Shown piece by piece: positions 1-8,660 of a stretch of DNA of 64,000 bases. A program made the translations under genes and the position numbers. The stretch spans positions 310,001 to 374,000 of the forward strand of contig UNRJ01000005.1 in NCBI GenBank assembly GCA_900537125.1, given 5' to 3'. The number at the start of each line of letters is the position of its first letter. Positions within the stretch are counted from its first letter, which is position 1. The notes beneath the pieces were generated by a model. That model searched no databases, was not told the origin of the DNA, and saw only the letters and a list, made by a program, of their open reading frames with translations. The stretch comes from Rhodobacteraceae bacterium Alg238-R152. Lineage in GTDB: Bacteria; Pseudomonadota; Alphaproteobacteria; Rhodobacterales; Rhodobacteraceae.

Positions 1-215
1 AGCACTACCAAGTCGGCATCCGCTACAGCTTCAGCCGCGCTGTCACACACGCGATCACACAACCCAATCCGTCGCGCGGTGTCCCGCGAAGCCTCGGACT
101 TGGCAAACCCAGTGACGTCACCGGCCAATCCACCGCGCTTCATCGCCCAGAACATGGATGAGGCGATCAACCCCAAACCAATCAGCGCCACGCGGTTGTA
201 GACCGGTGTGCTCAT
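1..215 (-). CDS. tyrC: Prephenate/arogenate dehydrogenase, N-terminal part (cut by window edge)
   Basis: The reading frame starts at the ATG at 215 and runs off the left edge, so only about 71 residues are visible. They begin [20 protein letters not shown], a Rossmann-type dinucleotide fold with the GLGLIASS glycine motif, followed by a basic MKRGG segment, as in TyrA/TyrC enzymes that oxidise prephenate or arogenate in tyrosine synthesis. The ATG overlaps the TGA of the upstream hisC by four bases (ATGA), which indicates translational coupling in one operon. A HisC-like aminotransferase coupled to TyrC fits an aromatic amino acid role. The assignment rests on the N-terminus and the neighbour only. 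Confidence 0.8.
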   Translation of the reverse strand, partial: MSTPVYNRVALIGLGLIASSMFWAMKRGGLAGDVTGFAKSEASRDTARRIGLCDRVCDSAAEAVADADLVV

Positions 216-1297
216 CTCGCGCCGCCCTTAAACTGACCAATGGCATGGGCCACCCGGCGGCTGCTTGGCTCATCCCCCACCGTGATACGCAGACAGTTTG
301 GCAGGCCATATCCGGCCACACGCCGCACAATCAACCCTTGAGATTTCAGATAGTCATCACAGGCTTCCGCCTCTGCCTGATCCGCAAACCGCGCCAGAAT
401 GAAGTTGGTGCAGGAGGTATCAGACGGCACGCCATGCTCCATCAACGCTTCGGCCAACCAGGCGCGCAAACGGGTGTTTTCCGCACGACATTTGGCCACC
501 CACTCTTGATCGCGCACTGCTGCAATGGCCAATGTCATCTGCAATTCGGAGAGGTTAAACGGCTGACGCACGCGGTTTAGAACGTCAATGATTGCCTGAG
601 GCGCGTAACCCCAGCCCACCCGTAATCCGCCAAGGCCATATACCTTGGAGAAAGTCCGTGTCATCACCACATTGTCACGCGCTTCCACCAGGCTCGCGCC
701 GCCGTCAAATCCCTGAACATACTCGGTGTAGGCGCCATCATGCACCAGAATACAGCCCTCTGGCAGACCATCCGCAAGGCGCGCTAGGTCATTGCCACCA
801 ATCATAGTGCCAGTCGGGTTGGCTGGGTTGGCCAGAAACACAATCTTGGTTTTGTCAGTACAGGCCGCAAGCATCGCATCCACATCAACAACCCGCTCGC
901 GCTCTTTCGCGATAACTGGCGTCGCCCCAACCATCTTGGCAAGGATAGGATACATGGAGAACCCATATTCGGGATAGACAATCTCGTCTCCCACACCGGC
1001 GTAGGCCTGTGTGATGAACTGCAACACCTCATCACTGCCAACACCACAAATGATCCGGCTGGCATCCAACCCATGCACCTCGGCAATCGCGGCACGTAGA
1101 TCGGCGTGATCCGTGCTGGGATAGCGATGCAGGTTCAATCCAGTCTTGGCATGTTTGTCGGTAACAGCCTCACTGCATCCCAATGGGTTCTCATTGGACG
1201 ACAGTTTCACAACGTCTTTGACGCCGTCTACTGTCGCGCTGCCGCCAACATACAACTCAATATCCATGACACCGGGCTGCGGCTCAATTCGTGACAT
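212..1297 (-). CDS. hisC: Histidinol-phosphate / aromatic aminotransferase
   Basis: A 361-residue PLP-dependent class I/II aminotransferase of the HisC family, close to the usual length. Visible motifs are SSNENPLG near the N-terminus, the substrate-loop segment NPANPTGT, and the PLP-lysine motif [15 protein letters not shown]. HisC converts imidazole acetol phosphate and glutamate to histidinol phosphate; members next to tyrC often also transaminate prephenate or phenylpyruvate. The frame is open upstream to 1444, but I chose the ATG at 1297 because AGGGAG lies just before it and the protein then starts as family members do ([10 protein letters not shown]). It overlaps tyrC by four bases, so a tyrosine/phenylalanine role is at least as likely as histidine synthesis. 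Confidence 0.88.
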   Translation of the reverse strand: MSRIEPQPGVMDIELYVGGSATVDGVKDVVKLSSNENPLGCSEAVTDKHAKTGLNLHRYPSTDHADLRAAIAEVHGLDASRIICGVGSDEVLQFITQAYAGVGDEIVYPEYGFSMYPILAKMVGATPVIAKERERVVDVDAMLAACTDKTKIVFLANPANPTGTMIGGNDLARLADGLPEGCILVHDGAYTEYVQGFDGGASLVEARDNVVMTRTFSKVYGLGGLRVGWGYAPQAIIDVLNRVRQPFNLSELQMTLAIAAVRDQEWVAKCRAENTRLRAWLAEALMEHGVPSDTSCTNFILARFADQAEAEACDDYLKSQGLIVRRVAGYGLPNCLRITVGDEPSSRRVAHAIGQFKGGAR

Positions 1298-1621
1298 CAC
1301 GTTTCTCCCTCGTTGCCCGCTGTTTAGCGAGCCCCCTCCAGCTTGGAAAGGTGGGAAGGCCATGCCGCGTGGAATTGCCCCAACAATATCTCGGCGGCGT
1401 TGCAAACACGCGTCATCTTTGCAACGGAAATACCGGCACGCCAAAGAAGGCGACTAGGCGCAATTGGCCCTACCGACTCCCTGTTTGTACACAAACATCC
1501 CAATGCGCGAGGCCAAGTCTTGACCAAGCCTCCCGATTGATTGCGAAAATCCTGCACACCAAGGCGCACAGGTGTCTCAGGGCCGCCTAAGCGCGCCTTC
1601 AAACGAGCGACTCATCCCCAA
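1298..1621. other. Intergenic region upstream of hisC with one palindrome
   Basis: This 324-base stretch lies between hisC and the small unknown gene. Open frames here look like out-of-frame noise. The only clear structure is a 16-base palindrome at 1482-1497, with arms TGTTTGT and ACAAACA around AC, about 185 bases before the hisC start. It could be an operator for hisC-tyrC. I see no clear terminator behind the gene ending at 1622. Confidence 0.4.
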
Positions 1622-1978
1622 TCAGGCGTAGTAATCCACCACGGACTTGGAGCTATCAATGCCCGCCGCATCCAACTTGCTGCGCAAGACCTGCGCAAAG
1701 TCACCGCTGCCAGAGGTCTGATGGCTGGCCACAGCTGAGCGGATTGCGCTCATCACCGCACCATCCATGGTTTTCTGCCGCTGTGGCTCATGCCCCTGCA
1801 ACTGACTGCGCGAGGCTTCCCGCACCGGTTCTACCTTTTCAGATTTTGGAGCTTCTTTTGGCTCCGGCACGGCCTGCGTGGCGTATTTTGCCAGCGCGGC
1901 GTGCAACATCGCGTTCTGCGTTGCGCTCAATCCAGACCACCCAGTGGTCTCACCTAAAATGCCTACAGCTTCAACCAT
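1622..1978 (-). CDS. Small hypothetical protein
   Basis: A 118-residue soluble protein I do not recognise. It begins MVEAVGILGETTGWSGLS, has a charged lysine/glutamate/proline-rich middle (VPEPKEAPKSEKVEPV) and a helical C-terminus ending in VVDYYA. There is no signal peptide or membrane segment. The frame extends seven codons further up, but AAGGAG is correctly spaced for the ATG at 1978. It stands alone between two intergenic gaps. Gene reality is supported by the ribosome binding site, not by homology. Confidence 0.6.
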   Translation of the reverse strand: MVEAVGILGETTGWSGLSATQNAMLHAALAKYATQAVPEPKEAPKSEKVEPVREASRSQLQGHEPQRQKTMDGAVMSAIRSAVASHQTSGSGDFAQVLRSKLDAAGIDSSKSVVDYYA

Positions 1979-2399
1979 AGCAATGTCTCCTTCTTGCACT
2001 TACCCGCATAAACGGTGCCGCCCCCAATTGCAGCCGTGCGCAAGGTTCAAAAACATTGCCATATTTTTAACGTCAAAACAACCAAACCGCTAAAATTGCT
2101 CATAAAATTCTGAATTTCTTAACCCAATACCGCTGGACATTCTGCGCTCCACCAGCTTCCGAATATGGGTGATGTTGCATTTTTTTGCCGCCACTCAAAT
2201 TATCCATATTGCTTTTGTTTGATCAAATATGCTCAAACCGAGTCACGAACCCTGGCAATAAAGGCATTGCGCGCTGCTGCCTGGGTGAGCGGAGCCACTC
2301 TGCTCAAAAAGAGACCTAAGCCGGTCTCGCGCGTGCACTTGGCTCCCTTCATGTATCTTTTTTCCGGCGGCGCGCCGCCAAAAGCACAAGGGTTTTGCC
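1979..2399. promoter_or_regulatory. Regulatory leader before the aminotransferase/doeA/argE operon
   Basis: A 421-base AT-richer gap between two divergent genes. It holds an inverted repeat with arms GTTTGA (2217-2222) and TCAAAC (2233-2238), whose left arm lies in the palindrome TTTGATCAAA (2218-2227). Two hairpins follow in the probable leader: GAGACC/GGTCTC (2311-2328) and the palindrome GGCGGCGCGCCGCC (2366-2379), which ends about 20 bases before the start codon. AAGGG just before the ATG at 2400 is the likely ribosome binding site. The inverted repeat could be an operator and the hairpins a leader structure; both are inferences from sequence symmetry. Confidence 0.4.
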
Positions 2400-3773
2400 A
2401 TGCTGCATAACGACAAACTTGAACAATGGGATCGCGAAAACTTTTTCCATCCTTCCACACACTTGGCTGAATTTTCTCGTGGTAATGTTCCCCATCGCGT
2501 GATCACCGGCGGCACCGGCTGCCACATCGAAGACCGCGACGGCAACCGCCTGTTGGACGCCTTCGCCGGCCTTTACTGCGTAAACGTTGGCTATGGCCGC
2601 AGCGACATTGCTGATGCAATTTCGGACCAAGCCAAAGAATTGGCCTACTACCACTCCTACGTGGGTCACGGCACCGAAGCCTCCATCACTCTCGCCAAAA
2701 TGGTGCTCGACCGCGCGCCAGACAACATGTCCAAAGTCTACTTTGGCCTGTCTGGCTCAGACGCCAATGAAACCAACATCAAGCTGATCTGGTACTACAA
2801 CAACATCCTGGGCCGCCCTGAGAAAAAGAAAATCATCTCTCGCTGGCGCGGCTACCATGGCTCCGGCCTGATGACCGGCTCCTTGACCGGCCTGGAACTG
2901 TTCCACAACAAATTTGACCTGCCGCTGGCCCAAGTGGTGCACACCGAAGCGCCCTACTACTTCCGTCGCGAAGATCAGAGCCAGTCTGAAGAGCAGTTTG
3001 TCGCGCATTGTGTGGCCGCTCTGGAAGAGACCATCGCCCGCGAAGGCGCTGACACCATCGCCGCCTTCATTGGTGAGCCGGTTCTTGGCACTGGCGGCAT
3101 TGTACCGCCCCCTGCTGGCTATTGGCCTGCGATCCAGGCGGTTCTGGACAAACACGACATCCTGCTGGTGGCCGACGAAGTTGTCACCGGCTTTGGCCGT
3201 CTTGGCTCGATGTTTGGTTCTGACCACTACGGCCTGAAGCCGGACCTGATCACCATCGCCAAAGGCCTGACCTCAGCTTACGCCCCGCTGTCCGGCTCAA
3301 TTGTGTCTGACAAAATGTGGTCTGTGCTGGAAAAAGGCACGGATGAGAACGGCCCAATCGGTCACGGCTGGACCTACTCCGCCCACCCAATTGGCGCCGC
3401 TGCAGGTGTTGCCAACCTCAAGCTGATCGACGAGCTCAACCTCGTGGAAAACGCAGGCACCGTTGGCGCATATCTCAATAAAACCATGTCTGAAGCCCTG
3501 TCTGCACACCCAAATGTGGGCGACATCCGTGGCGAAGGCATGATGTGTGCCGTGGAGTTTGTCGCTGACAAAGACAGCCGCACCTTCTTTGATTCTGCGG
3601 ACAAAATTGGCCCTCAGATTTCCGCCAAACTGCTGGAACAGGACAATGTGATCGCCCGCGCCATGCCACAGGGTGACATTTTGGGCTTTGCCCCACCGTT
3701 CTGCCTGAGCCGCGACGAAGTTGACCATGTTGTTGCCGCCACCGTGCGCGCAATCGCAACCGTTTTGCCATAA
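2400..3773 (+). CDS. Class III PLP-dependent aminotransferase (DoeD-like role)
   Basis: A 457-residue omega-type aminotransferase, full length for the family. It shows GLYCVNVGYG near the N-terminus, SGSDANETNIKL for cofactor phosphate binding, the conserved DEVVTGFGR and the PLP-lysine motif TIAKGLTSAYAPLSG. Such enzymes move amino groups from omega-amines, beta-alanine, GABA or diaminobutyrate to pyruvate or 2-oxoglutarate. Substrate cannot be read from sequence. The two genes immediately downstream encode a DoeA-like hydrolase and an amidohydrolase-type deacetylase, so transamination of L-2,4-diaminobutyrate to aspartate semialdehyde (the DoeD step) is the best contextual guess. It is the first gene of a tight operon, with 16 bases to the next gene. 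Confidence 0.85.
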   Translation: MLHNDKLEQWDRENFFHPSTHLAEFSRGNVPHRVITGGTGCHIEDRDGNRLLDAFAGLYCVNVGYGRSDIADAISDQAKELAYYHSYVGHGTEASITLAKMVLDRAPDNMSKVYFGLSGSDANETNIKLIWYYNNILGRPEKKKIISRWRGYHGSGLMTGSLTGLELFHNKFDLPLAQVVHTEAPYYFRREDQSQSEEQFVAHCVAALEETIAREGADTIAAFIGEPVLGTGGIVPPPAGYWPAIQAVLDKHDILLVADEVVTGFGRLGSMFGSDHYGLKPDLITIAKGLTSAYAPLSGSIVSDKMWSVLEKGTDENGPIGHGWTYSAHPIGAAAGVANLKLIDELNLVENAGTVGAYLNKTMSEALSAHPNVGDIRGEGMMCAVEFVADKDSRTFFDSADKIGPQISAKLLEQDNVIARAMPQGDILGFAPPFCLSRDEVDHVVAATVRAIATVLP

Positions 3774-3789
3774 TTCCAAGGAGCACGAG

Positions 3790-4974
3790 ATGACACTGTC
3801 CAAAGCCCCGTTCAGCAGTGCTGAATATCAACGCCGTCTCTCCAAAACCCGTGCCGCCATGGCAAAAGCGGGACTGGAGGTTCTCTTTGTCACAGACCCC
3901 TCAAACCAAGCTTGGTTGACCGGGTATGACGGCTGGTCATTTTATGTCCACCAAGGTGTGATTGTGACCATGGAAGGCGAGCCTATCTGGTGGGGTCGCT
4001 ACATGGACATGATGGGCGGCAGGCGAACCTGCTGGATGGATCATGACAATATCCTCGGCTACGCCGATCATTTCGTGCAATCCACGGTCGTGCATCCGAT
4101 GCAAGACCTGGCAGAAAACCTCAAAGCGCGCGGCTTCACCGCCGCGCGTATCGGCGTGGAGATGGAAAACTACTACTACTCCGCCAAAGCCCACGCCGTA
4201 CTCACCGAAGAACTTCCGGACGCCACTCTGGTGGACGCCACCGCACTGGTGAACTGGCAGCGACTGGTGAAATCTGACGTGGAAGTGGACTTCATCCGCA
4301 AGGCGGCCCGCATCACCGAAAAAGTCATGAACATCGCGATTGAGCGATCCGGCCCCGGCGTGCGCAAAAATGAACTGGTGGCGGACATTATGAAAGCTGG
4401 CATCGATGGGATTGGGGACGACTGGGGTGACTACCCCGCCATTGTGCCCCTGACCCCCTCGGGCGGGGACACCACGGCCGCCCATCTGACCTGGGACGGC
4501 GCGCCTATGCAGCAAGGTGAAGCCACCTTTTTTGAGCTCTCCGGCTGCTACCGTCGCTACCACGCCCCCATCAGCCGTACGCTTTTCCTTGGCACACCGT
4601 CTGATGACATGTTGCGCGTCGAAGAAGCCCAACTCGAAGGCATCACCGCAGGGCTAGAAGCCGCCCGAGCAGGCAACCGCACCTGTGACATCGCCAATGC
4701 CTTTATGGCTGTGCTGGCCAAACACGGCATCGAACGCTCCGGTCGCATGGGCTATCCAATTGGTCTCAGCTACCCGCCGGACTGGGGCGAACGCTCCGCC
4801 TCGATCCGCACTGAGGATGAAACCGTGCTCGAACCCGGCATGGTGTTCCACTTCATGCCCGCGCTTTGGATGGATGACTGGGGACTTGAGACCACCGAAA
4901 CCATCCTGATCCGCGAAGACGGCGCCGCCGAACCCGTTTGCAATCTGGAGCGCAAGCTCATCGTAAAAGGGTGA
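3790..4974 (+). CDS. doeA: Ectoine hydrolase-like M24 peptidase
   Basis: A 394-residue pita-bread (creatinase/M24) hydrolase. Segments SDPSN-like TDPSNQAWLTGYDGWSFYVHQ, VDATALVNWQR, YPAIVPL-PSG, FFELSGCYRRYH and GYPIGLSYPPDWGER match my memory of DoeA/EutD, which opens the ectoine ring to N-acetyl-diaminobutyrate. The classical M24 metal ligands are altered, as in DoeA. The frame is open from 3721, but AAGGAG before the ATG at 3790 and the family N-terminus support this start. It sits four bases before argE and 16 after the aminotransferase. A related cyclic amidine or dipeptide substrate is possible. The family call is firm; the substrate is inferred. Confidence 0.75.
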   Translation: MTLSKAPFSSAEYQRRLSKTRAAMAKAGLEVLFVTDPSNQAWLTGYDGWSFYVHQGVIVTMEGEPIWWGRYMDMMGGRRTCWMDHDNILGYADHFVQSTVVHPMQDLAENLKARGFTAARIGVEMENYYYSAKAHAVLTEELPDATLVDATALVNWQRLVKSDVEVDFIRKAARITEKVMNIAIERSGPGVRKNELVADIMKAGIDGIGDDWGDYPAIVPLTPSGGDTTAAHLTWDGAPMQQGEATFFELSGCYRRYHAPISRTLFLGTPSDDMLRVEEAQLEGITAGLEAARAGNRTCDIANAFMAVLAKHGIERSGRMGYPIGLSYPPDWGERSASIRTEDETVLEPGMVFHFMPALWMDDWGLETTETILIREDGAAEPVCNLERKLIVKG

Positions 4975-4977
4975 GCC

Positions 4978-6135
4978 ATGTTAGAGACAACCAAACAGAT
5001 CCTGTCTGACCTGATCGCTTTTCCGACGGTTTCCGCAGACAGCAATATGGAGATGATCACCTACCTCGCCACAGCTCTAATGGACTGCGGCGCCAAGGTG
5101 GAGATCTTCCACGACGAAAGTGGCAAGAAGGCCAACCTCTTTGCCACCCTCGGCCCTGAGGTCGACGGCGGCATTGTGCTCTCCGGTCACAGCGACGTGG
5201 TGCCAGTCACCGATCAGGACTGGACCACCGATCCCTTTGTCATGGAGGAGCGCGACGGCCGTCTCTACGGGCGCGGTACCTGCGACATGAAAGGCTTCAT
5301 CGCCGCCACTGTCGCCATGGCACCGTATTTTGCACAGCGCGTCACTGACACGCCGGTGCATTTTGCCTTCACCTATGACGAAGAAACCGGCTGCATCGGC
5401 GCAGGCCATCTGGTTGAGGCCCTGAAAGAGCGCAACATCAATCCCCGGCTGGCCATCATTGGCGAGCCGACTTCCATGCGCATCATCGAAGGCCACAAAG
5501 GCTGCCATGAGTACAGCACCCGCTTTCAAGGGCTGGAAGGCCATGGCTCAGCACCTGATCTGGGCGTGAATGCGGTGGAATACGCCGCGCGTTACGTTTC
5601 CCGCCTGTTGGAGCTCAAGGCTAAGCTCACCACCATGGCCCCCGCGAGCAGCCGCTTTGAGCCACCTTGGACCACCGTGAACGTCGGCGCGCTGCATGGT
5701 GGCAGCGTGCACAACGTCATCGCCCCCAAGGCACAGGTGGATTGGGAAATGCGCCCGGTACAGGCCAGCGACGCCAGCTTTGTGAAAGAGGCCCTGAAAG
5801 CCTACTGCGAAGACGAGCTGTTGCCCGCCATGCGCAAGATCTACCCCGACGCGCAGATCGACACCGAAGTGGTGGGCGAAGTGGCCGGACTGATCCCCGA
5901 GGACGACAACGCCGCACGCAAACTGCTGATGGACCTCACAGGCGCCAACGGCGCGGACCTTGTGCCTTTTGGCACCGAGGCAGGTCTGTTTCAGTCCATG
6001 GGCATGGATGTGGTGGTCTGCGGCCCCGGCTCAATCGAGCAAGCGCACAAGGCCGACGAGTTCATCGCGCAGGATCAACTGGCCGATTGCCTCAAGCTTT
6101 TGGAAAAGCTCGGCGATACGCTGGCGAAAGGCTGA
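4978..6135 (+). CDS. argE: ArgE-type M20 deacetylase (acetylornithine or acetyl-diaminobutyrate)
   Basis: A 385-residue M20 metallopeptidase with the standard metal-site motifs: SGHSDVVP, GRGTCDMKGF, YDEETGCIGA and GEPTS. The closest family is ArgE, which removes acetyl from N-acetylornithine. A dimerisation domain lies between GHKGCHEYS and GSVHNVIAP. Its start lies three bases after the doeA stop with GGGTGA before it, so the two are co-transcribed. In known ectoine pathways the deacetylase DoeB belongs to the aspartoacylase family. Here an ArgE-like enzyme occupies that place, so it may hydrolyse N-acetyl-diaminobutyrate. An arginine biosynthetic role cannot be excluded. Confidence 0.85.
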   Translation: MLETTKQILSDLIAFPTVSADSNMEMITYLATALMDCGAKVEIFHDESGKKANLFATLGPEVDGGIVLSGHSDVVPVTDQDWTTDPFVMEERDGRLYGRGTCDMKGFIAATVAMAPYFAQRVTDTPVHFAFTYDEETGCIGAGHLVEALKERNINPRLAIIGEPTSMRIIEGHKGCHEYSTRFQGLEGHGSAPDLGVNAVEYAARYVSRLLELKAKLTTMAPASSRFEPPWTTVNVGALHGGSVHNVIAPKAQVDWEMRPVQASDASFVKEALKAYCEDELLPAMRKIYPDAQIDTEVVGEVAGLIPEDDNAARKLLMDLTGANGADLVPFGTEAGLFQSMGMDVVVCGPGSIEQAHKADEFIAQDQLADCLKLLEKLGDTLAKG

Positions 6136-6176
6136 ACACGCCCAGCGCCTCAGCCACTTCCAACCCAAACAAACAA

Positions 6177-6205
6177 AAAGGGCCGCGAAAATCTCGCGGC
6201 CCTTT
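6177..6205. terminator. Bidirectional terminator between argE and rpsD
   Basis: A perfect 12-base-pair stem (AAAGGGCCGCGA with TCGCGGCCCTTT) and a five-base loop lie between two convergent genes. A and T runs flank the stem, so it can stop transcription from both sides. Confidence 0.85.
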
Positions 6206-6233
6206 CCGTATATCTTGTTCGTGGCGGCGAAGA

Positions 6234-6854
6234 TTAGTTCTTCGCGTAGAATTCCACGACCAGGTTTGGTTCCATCACAACTGGGTATGGCACGTCGGAC
6301 AGGCCCGGTGCGCGTACAAAAGTTGCTTTCATTTTGTTGTGATCGGCGTCGATGTAATCTGGCACGTCACGCTCGTTCAGCTGAACGGCTTCCAGCAGAA
6401 CTGCGAGCTGCTTGGACTTCTCACGCACTTCGATCACGTCGCCTTCTTTGACACGGTAAGACGCGATGTTCACGCGCTGACCGTTCACGGTGACGTGGCC
6501 GTGGTTCACAAACTGACGAGCCGCAAACACGGTGGCCACAAATTTGGCACGGTATACAACCGCGTCCAGACGGCGCTCCAGCAGGCCGATCAGGTTTTCA
6601 CCGGTGTCGCCTTTGATACGCTCAGCTTCGCCGTAGATGCGACGGAACTGTTTCTCGGTCAGGTCGCCGTAGTAGCCTTTCAGCTTCTGCTTGGCGCGCA
6701 GCTGTGTACCGAAATCAGAAATTTTGCCCTTGCGGCGCTGACCGTGCTGGCCTGGGCCATAATCGCGACGGTTCACTGGGGATTTAGGACGGCCCCAGAT
6801 GTTTTCGCCCATGCGGCGGTCAATTTTATACTTGGCAGACGTACGTTTAGTCAC
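6234..6854 (-). CDS. rpsD: 30S ribosomal protein S4
   Basis: A 206-residue S4 protein, the usual length. It starts [20 protein letters not shown] with a GTG codon at 6854; AGGAG sits correctly before it, and the family begins this way. The longer open frame to 7091 is not used. The S4 RNA-binding domain is visible around [32 protein letters not shown]4 binds 16S rRNA early in small-subunit assembly. The gene stands alone outside a ribosomal operon, which is common in this group. Confidence 0.98.
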   Translation of the reverse strand: MTKRTSAKYKIDRRMGENIWGRPKSPVNRRDYGPGQHGQRRKGKISDFGTQLRAKQKLKGYYGDLTEKQFRRIYGEAERIKGDTGENLIGLLERRLDAVVYRAKFVATVFAARQFVNHGHVTVNGQRVNIASYRVKEGDVIEVREKSKQLAVLLEAVQLNERDVPDYIDADHNKMKATFVRAPGLSDVPYPVVMEPNLVVEFYAKN

Positions 6855-7105
6855 GGCTGATCTCCTTCGTTTAGGTTTCGAAGGGCGTTGTCCTCTTGCC
6901 GGATGTTGCCGACATGACAGGCATCCTCTTGCGAGGGCCACCAACACCAATGAAGCCGCGCTTATACGGGGGATTCTGGGGGAGTCAAGCGGGGAGTGGG
7001 CTAGTCTGCTTTGAGCCCAAACGAACGGATGCTGCGCATTGCGCAAATGGCCGATGTGCGATTTATACGGGGAAGCCTCACTAACTTGCACCAGAAGGAT
7101 TTCCC

Positions 7106-7471
7106 GTGAAACTCGTCAGAGTTTTAGCAAGCATATTGGTTTTAGCTGCCTCGAATGCCTCAGCACAGGATGTTCAGTGGAAGTTAGTTGATACAGGTGT
7201 CTTGAACCACTCGTCTTATGGCAAGGGCATTGAGATGCGCATACAACCTGATCCGATCCCAGAAGGTTTGTTTGGCGGTGACAACTTGGATGATCTTTTG
7301 CTGGCGCTTTGCAATCACTATGCGCCTTCCGTCATTCCATTTGTGCTGCAGCAGACAGATATCGAACAACCAGACTTCATCGCAGTACGCATAGTATCAG
7401 GAGAAGCGGTTGGCCGATATGTTTTGGAAGCTTACGCGATTGCAGATGGGCGTTGTGGCGCTGCCCTCTAA
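7106..7471 (+). CDS. Small secreted hypothetical protein
   Basis: A 121-residue protein starting at a GTG, with AGAAGGA about six bases upstream. The N-terminus [20 protein letters not shown] is a clear Sec signal peptide with an ASA cleavage site, so the mature protein of about 101 residues is periplasmic or secreted. It has two cysteines (LCNHY and GRCGAAL) that could form a disulfide. I do not recognise the family. It stands between rpsD and an HxlR regulator, apparently as a single-gene unit. Confidence 0.65.
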   Translation: MKLVRVLASILVLAASNASAQDVQWKLVDTGVLNHSSYGKGIEMRIQPDPIPEGLFGGDNLDDLLLALCNHYAPSVIPFVLQQTDIEQPDFIAVRIVSGEAVGRYVLEAYAIADGRCGAAL

Positions 7472-7660
7472 TCCAAGTTTCTTTTAACGTGACACTTCAA
7501 TGTGGGTAGTGCGTACCGTTTTTCGGTGGAATCCAATAGCTGCCATTGGCGCAGTTGCAGAGAATTGGTGCTTTGTCCCGCATTGCTGCCATAGGCGACG
7601 TCACTGCCTCTCAGTCGACAGGCGACATTTTCTACCAAAAAACCGCTTCTACCGGGAAGC

Positions 7661-8194
7661 CTACCCCACCACCCCAATCACCTGACTGATCCGCGCCCCG
7701 GCGTTCACCGCCTGATAGGTCGGAAAGGGCACCCTTTCGGACAGATCAATCGCTCGAGCCACCCACTCCTGAGCCTCCAGCTTCTGCAATGAGGTCGAGA
7801 GCGCCCGATCCGTGATCGCGCCCAACCCAGCCCTAAACCCAGAAAACCGCTGCGGTCGCGCCGCCAACGCCAACACCGGCACGGTCCAGCTTTTGCGCAA
7901 CAGCTTGGTGTCGCTCTCCTCCGCCGCCCGCAAAATCTCATCAGCCTTTGCCGCCGCAACTTCGCCCATCTCCGTCAAAACAAACTCCGGCCGCAGCGGA
8001 TGCCCGTGTCCAGGGTTTCGCATCACCACCCCCAGTTCCATCAGATGTGTCAGGCTGGCACCAAAGGCCGTGCGCCCTGCCCCCGTGGCGGCGATCAACG
8101 TCGCCTGCCGCCCCGGCACACCGCGATGCATCTGCCCCAGAATGTCGAGCGCCCAGGCCCGAGAGGTGATCTTGACAAGCAACTTAATGTCCAT
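7661..8194 (-). CDS. HxlR-type winged-helix transcriptional regulator
   Basis: A 177-residue protein with winged-helix features. The first half resembles an arsR/marR-like fold (WALDILGQMHRG, LTHLMELGVV) and the second half has the HxlR signature: SWTVPVLALAARPQRFSGFRAGLGAITDRALSTSLQKLEAQEWV. It therefore seems to contain two winged-helix units, longer than the usual 110-130 residue HxlR protein. It is divergent from the VOC gene 51 bases away and probably controls it. A TATACT hexamer lies only four bases before the ATG at 8194, so the transcript may be leaderless or a start further in may be used. Confidence 0.75.
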   Translation of the reverse strand: MDIKLLVKITSRAWALDILGQMHRGVPGRQATLIAATGAGRTAFGASLTHLMELGVVMRNPGHGHPLRPEFVLTEMGEVAAAKADEILRAAEESDTKLLRKSWTVPVLALAARPQRFSGFRAGLGAITDRALSTSLQKLEAQEWVARAIDLSERVPFPTYQAVNAGARISQVIGVVG

Positions 8195-8197
8195 AAA

Positions 8198-8210
8198 GTA
8201 TAGTAACTAC
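8198..8210. promoter_or_regulatory. Candidate HxlR operator
   Basis: The sequence AGTATAGTAACTAC in the gap between the divergent regulator and VOC genes contains the near-palindrome TAGTaACTA (8201-8209). Alternating TA/GTA/ACTA half-sites are typical of operators for HxlR and MarR proteins. It overlaps the TATACT hexamer of the regulator promoter, which suggests autorepression. Inference from position and symmetry. Confidence 0.4.
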
Positions 8211-8245
8211 ATTTTGTGAAATCAGCAACCACTAAGGACCGCATC

Positions 8246-8617
8246 ATGGCTCTTGCCGCATTGACCAACATCATAACGCTCTCAATTTCTGTGAGTGATC
8301 GCCACGCCAGCGCTGCCTGGTTCAAAGAGAAACTCGGCTTTGAGCTGCGCTACCACATCGACGAGGCTGGCTGGAGCGAGCTTGAGACCAAAACCGAGGG
8401 CGTGATCCTTGGCTTGGGCGAGCAATCCGAGCCCAAACCCGGCAACTGCGTGCCTGTGTTTGGTGTAGACGACATCGACACCGCGCGCGCAGCACTTGAG
8501 GCAGCAGACGTAAAGTTTGACGGTCCCACGCAGGTGATTCCAGAAATGGTCAAACTGGCAACCTTCTATGACCCCGATGACAACGCCTTCATGTTGGCGC
8601 AAGACCTCTCCAGCTAA
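8246..8617 (+). CDS. VOC (glyoxalase/bleomycin resistance) family protein
   Basis: A 123-residue single-domain vicinal oxygen chelate protein. It shows the beta-alpha-beta-beta pattern: ITLSISVSDRHASAAWFKEKLGF, then VFGVDDIDTARAALEAADV and ATFYDPDDNAFMLAQ. Such proteins act on small electrophiles, dioxygenation substrates or antibiotics. The frame is open from 8216, but AAGGA before the ATG at 8246 supports this start. It is divergent from an HxlR regulator, an arrangement typical of inducible detoxification genes. Substrate unknown. Confidence 0.8.
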   Translation: MALAALTNIITLSISVSDRHASAAWFKEKLGFELRYHIDEAGWSELETKTEGVILGLGEQSEPKPGNCVPVFGVDDIDTARAALEAADVKFDGPTQVIPEMVKLATFYDPDDNAFMLAQDLSS

Positions 8618-8623
8618 GAAAAA

Positions 8624-8647
8624 GACCCCGCCGGTCCGGCGGGGGTC
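8624..8647 (+). terminator. Terminator after the VOC gene
   Basis: A GC-rich stem-loop (GACCCCGCC against GGCGGGGGTC, one bulge) starts six bases after the VOC stop and is preceded by an A-run. It also faces the end of the convergent Hint gene and may serve both. Confidence 0.7.
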
Positions 8648-8660
8648 ACTTTAAGGTCGC

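Noticed and set aside
5667-6860. Long plus-strand frame of 397 codons
   Set aside because: It runs out of frame through the end of argE and antisense through rpsD. Its protein is arginine-rich then low complexity, a typical shadow of two conserved genes, and it crosses a strong terminator.
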